Positions 43,316 through 44,076 of a stretch of 44,076 nucleotides of DNA are shown here, piece by piece. Below the pieces are notes generated by a model. It had not been told where the DNA came from. It did not search any database and saw only the letters and a list, made by a program, of their open reading frames with translations. This DNA comes from an uncultured Prevotella sp. (lineage in GTDB: Bacteria; Bacteroidota; Bacteroidia; Bacteroidales; Bacteroidaceae), in the NCBI GenBank assembly GCA_947304695.1, contig CAMZBS010000007.1, positions 1-44,076 of the forward strand. Reading direction: 5' to 3'. The translations under genes were made by a program, and so were the position numbers. Within the stretch, counting starts at the first letter, position 1. Each line of letters opens with the position of its first letter.

Positions 43316-43397
43316 CCGTTCATCCCTTCGTCGGCATTGCCCGCATCAGGTTAAGAGGGTATAATCTCAGCCCGCAACTGCGGACACCCCTTGAAAT
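43316..43397 (-). ncRNA. TPP (thiamine pyrophosphate) riboswitch
   Basis: Read on the minus strand, the leader has the conserved TPP aptamer (THI box) elements in order: GGGGTG (43391-43386), the P3 stem CCGCAGTTGCGG, CTGAGATTATACCC, then AACCTGATGCGGGCAATGCC, and GAAGGGATGAAC at the 3' side. The ACCTGAT and AATGCC blocks are diagnostic. It lies between a -7 box (43411-43404) and the TonB receptor start, and should reduce expression when intracellular TPP is high. Confidence 0.95.
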
Positions 43398-43403
43398 CGG
43401 GCG

Positions 43404-43411
43404 CAAAGTTA
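43404..43411 (-). promoter_or_regulatory. Promoter -7 box of the TPP-regulated operon
   Basis: The minus strand reads TAACTTTG (TAnnTTTG), with predicted start near 43399, just before the aptamer. Confidence 0.65.
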
Positions 43412-43454
43412 CAAATATTTTCTCATTTCTAAGCACTCAGTTGCATTTTTTTTG

Positions 43455-43462
43455 TAACTTTG
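43455..43462 (+). promoter_or_regulatory. Promoter -7 box of the U32 peptidase gene, abutting the start codon
   Basis: TAACTTTG matches TAnnTTTG and ends 5 nt before the ATG at 43468. Transcription should start at or within a base or two of the start codon. The -33 element is unclear. Confidence 0.6.
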
Positions 43463-43467
43463 CACCC

Positions 43468-44076
43468 ATGAACGCACGCGATTTTGAAATCATGGCACCT
43501 GTTGGCTCACGTGAATCGCTGGCCGCTGCCATACAAGCAGGAGCTGACAGCATTTACTTTGGCATTGAAAAACTGAACATGCGGGCCCATTCGGCCAGTG
43601 CCTTTACCATCGACGACCTGCGCGAGATAGCTGCTACCTGCAATGAAAACGGCATGAAGAGTTATCTCACGGTGAACACCATTATATATGAAGAGGACCT
43701 GGAACTGATGCACCAGATCATTGATGCGGCTCACGAGGCTGGTATCAGTGCCGTGATTGCCAGCGACGTGGCTGTCATGACCTACTGCCGCAAAGTGGGA
43801 CAGGAGGTTCACCTGAGCACACAGCTCAACATTTCAAACGTTGAGGCATTGCGATTCTATGCCCAGTTTGCAGACGTGGTGGTACTAGCCCGCGAACTCA
43901 GGATGGAACAGGTGGCCGACATCTATCGCCACATTGAGGAAGAGGACATCTGCGGCCCTAACGGAGAAAAGGTGCGCATCGAGATGTTCTGCCATGGAGC
44001 ACTCTGCATGGCCATTTCAGGCAAGTGCTACATGAGCCTGCACGAAGCCAACCGCTCAGCCAACCGTGGGGAATGC
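43468..44076 (+). CDS. Peptidase U32 family protein (5' part)
   Basis: The first 203 residues of a gene that runs off the right edge. The N-terminus FEIMAPVGSRESLAAAIQAGADSIYFG is the U32-family opening, followed by EVHLSTQLNISN and the segment FCHGALCMAISGKCYMS, whose cysteines belong to the family's conserved Cys set (some members bind an Fe-S cluster). U32 proteins include collagenase-like peptidases and the tRNA/ubiquinone hydroxylation proteins (TrhP/YegQ, UbiU/V type). Which group this belongs to cannot be told from half the protein, although the cysteines favour a cofactor-dependent role. The start codon lies 5 nt past a -7 box. Confidence 0.9.
   Translation, partial: MNARDFEIMAPVGSRESLAAAIQAGADSIYFGIEKLNMRAHSASAFTIDDLREIAATCNENGMKSYLTVNTIIYEEDLELMHQIIDAAHEAGISAVIASDVAVMTYCRKVGQEVHLSTQLNISNVEALRFYAQFADVVVLARELRMEQVADIYRHIEEEDICGPNGEKVRIEMFCHGALCMAISGKCYMSLHEANRSANRGEC

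Overview
The window looks like chromosomal DNA of a Bacteroidota member, most likely Prevotella or a close relative. At least ten gene starts have the phylum's -7 promoter element (TAnnTTTG) instead of an E. coli -10 box. SecD and SecF are fused, and surface proteins carry C-terminal tails of the type IX secretion kind. A FISUMP-domain protein and a TonB receptor for a vitamin are also present. I see no phage, insertion sequence, CRISPR, tRNA or rRNA.

Layout: the 3' end of a 2-oxoacid:ferredoxin oxidoreductase beta subunit (1-416); HU (minus strand); a rhomboid protease overlapping a membrane-anchored EEP-family hydrolase; secDF; an M15-type peptidase, a nitroreductase, a papain-like lipoprotein and an unknown lipoprotein (6.4-9.4 kb); cysS (minus); a nine-gene co-directional block (11.4-21.9 kb) built around a 1068-residue tubulin-like protein; RNase R (minus); an epimerase/PAP2 pair (24.5-26.6 kb); four large secreted or surface proteins (26.7-40.1 kb); and a TPP-riboswitch-controlled TonB receptor plus PnuC-type transporter (minus, 40.3-43.4 kb). 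The window ends inside a peptidase U32 family gene.

Two things stand out. First, the nine-gene block joins a cytosolic tubulin/FtsZ-superfamily GTPase candidate to a three-helix membrane protein, a zinc-ribbon/TM/MORN-like protein and six exported proteins of unknown function. This suggests an uncharacterised envelope-spanning or envelope-remodelling apparatus. Second, four intergenic regions carry arrays of a 17-bp near-palindrome (consensus YAACTGAGSCTCAGTTG) repeated at an exact 22-bp period, with 4, 4, 5 and 4 units and variable 5-bp spacers. They lie in two convergent and two divergent gaps and can fold into consecutive hairpins with 5-nt loops. A separate 7-bp-phased repeat (AAATCGC-like) sits in the rhomboid leader and inside the RNase R reading frame.

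All functional calls come from reading motifs in the sequence; no database search was run.
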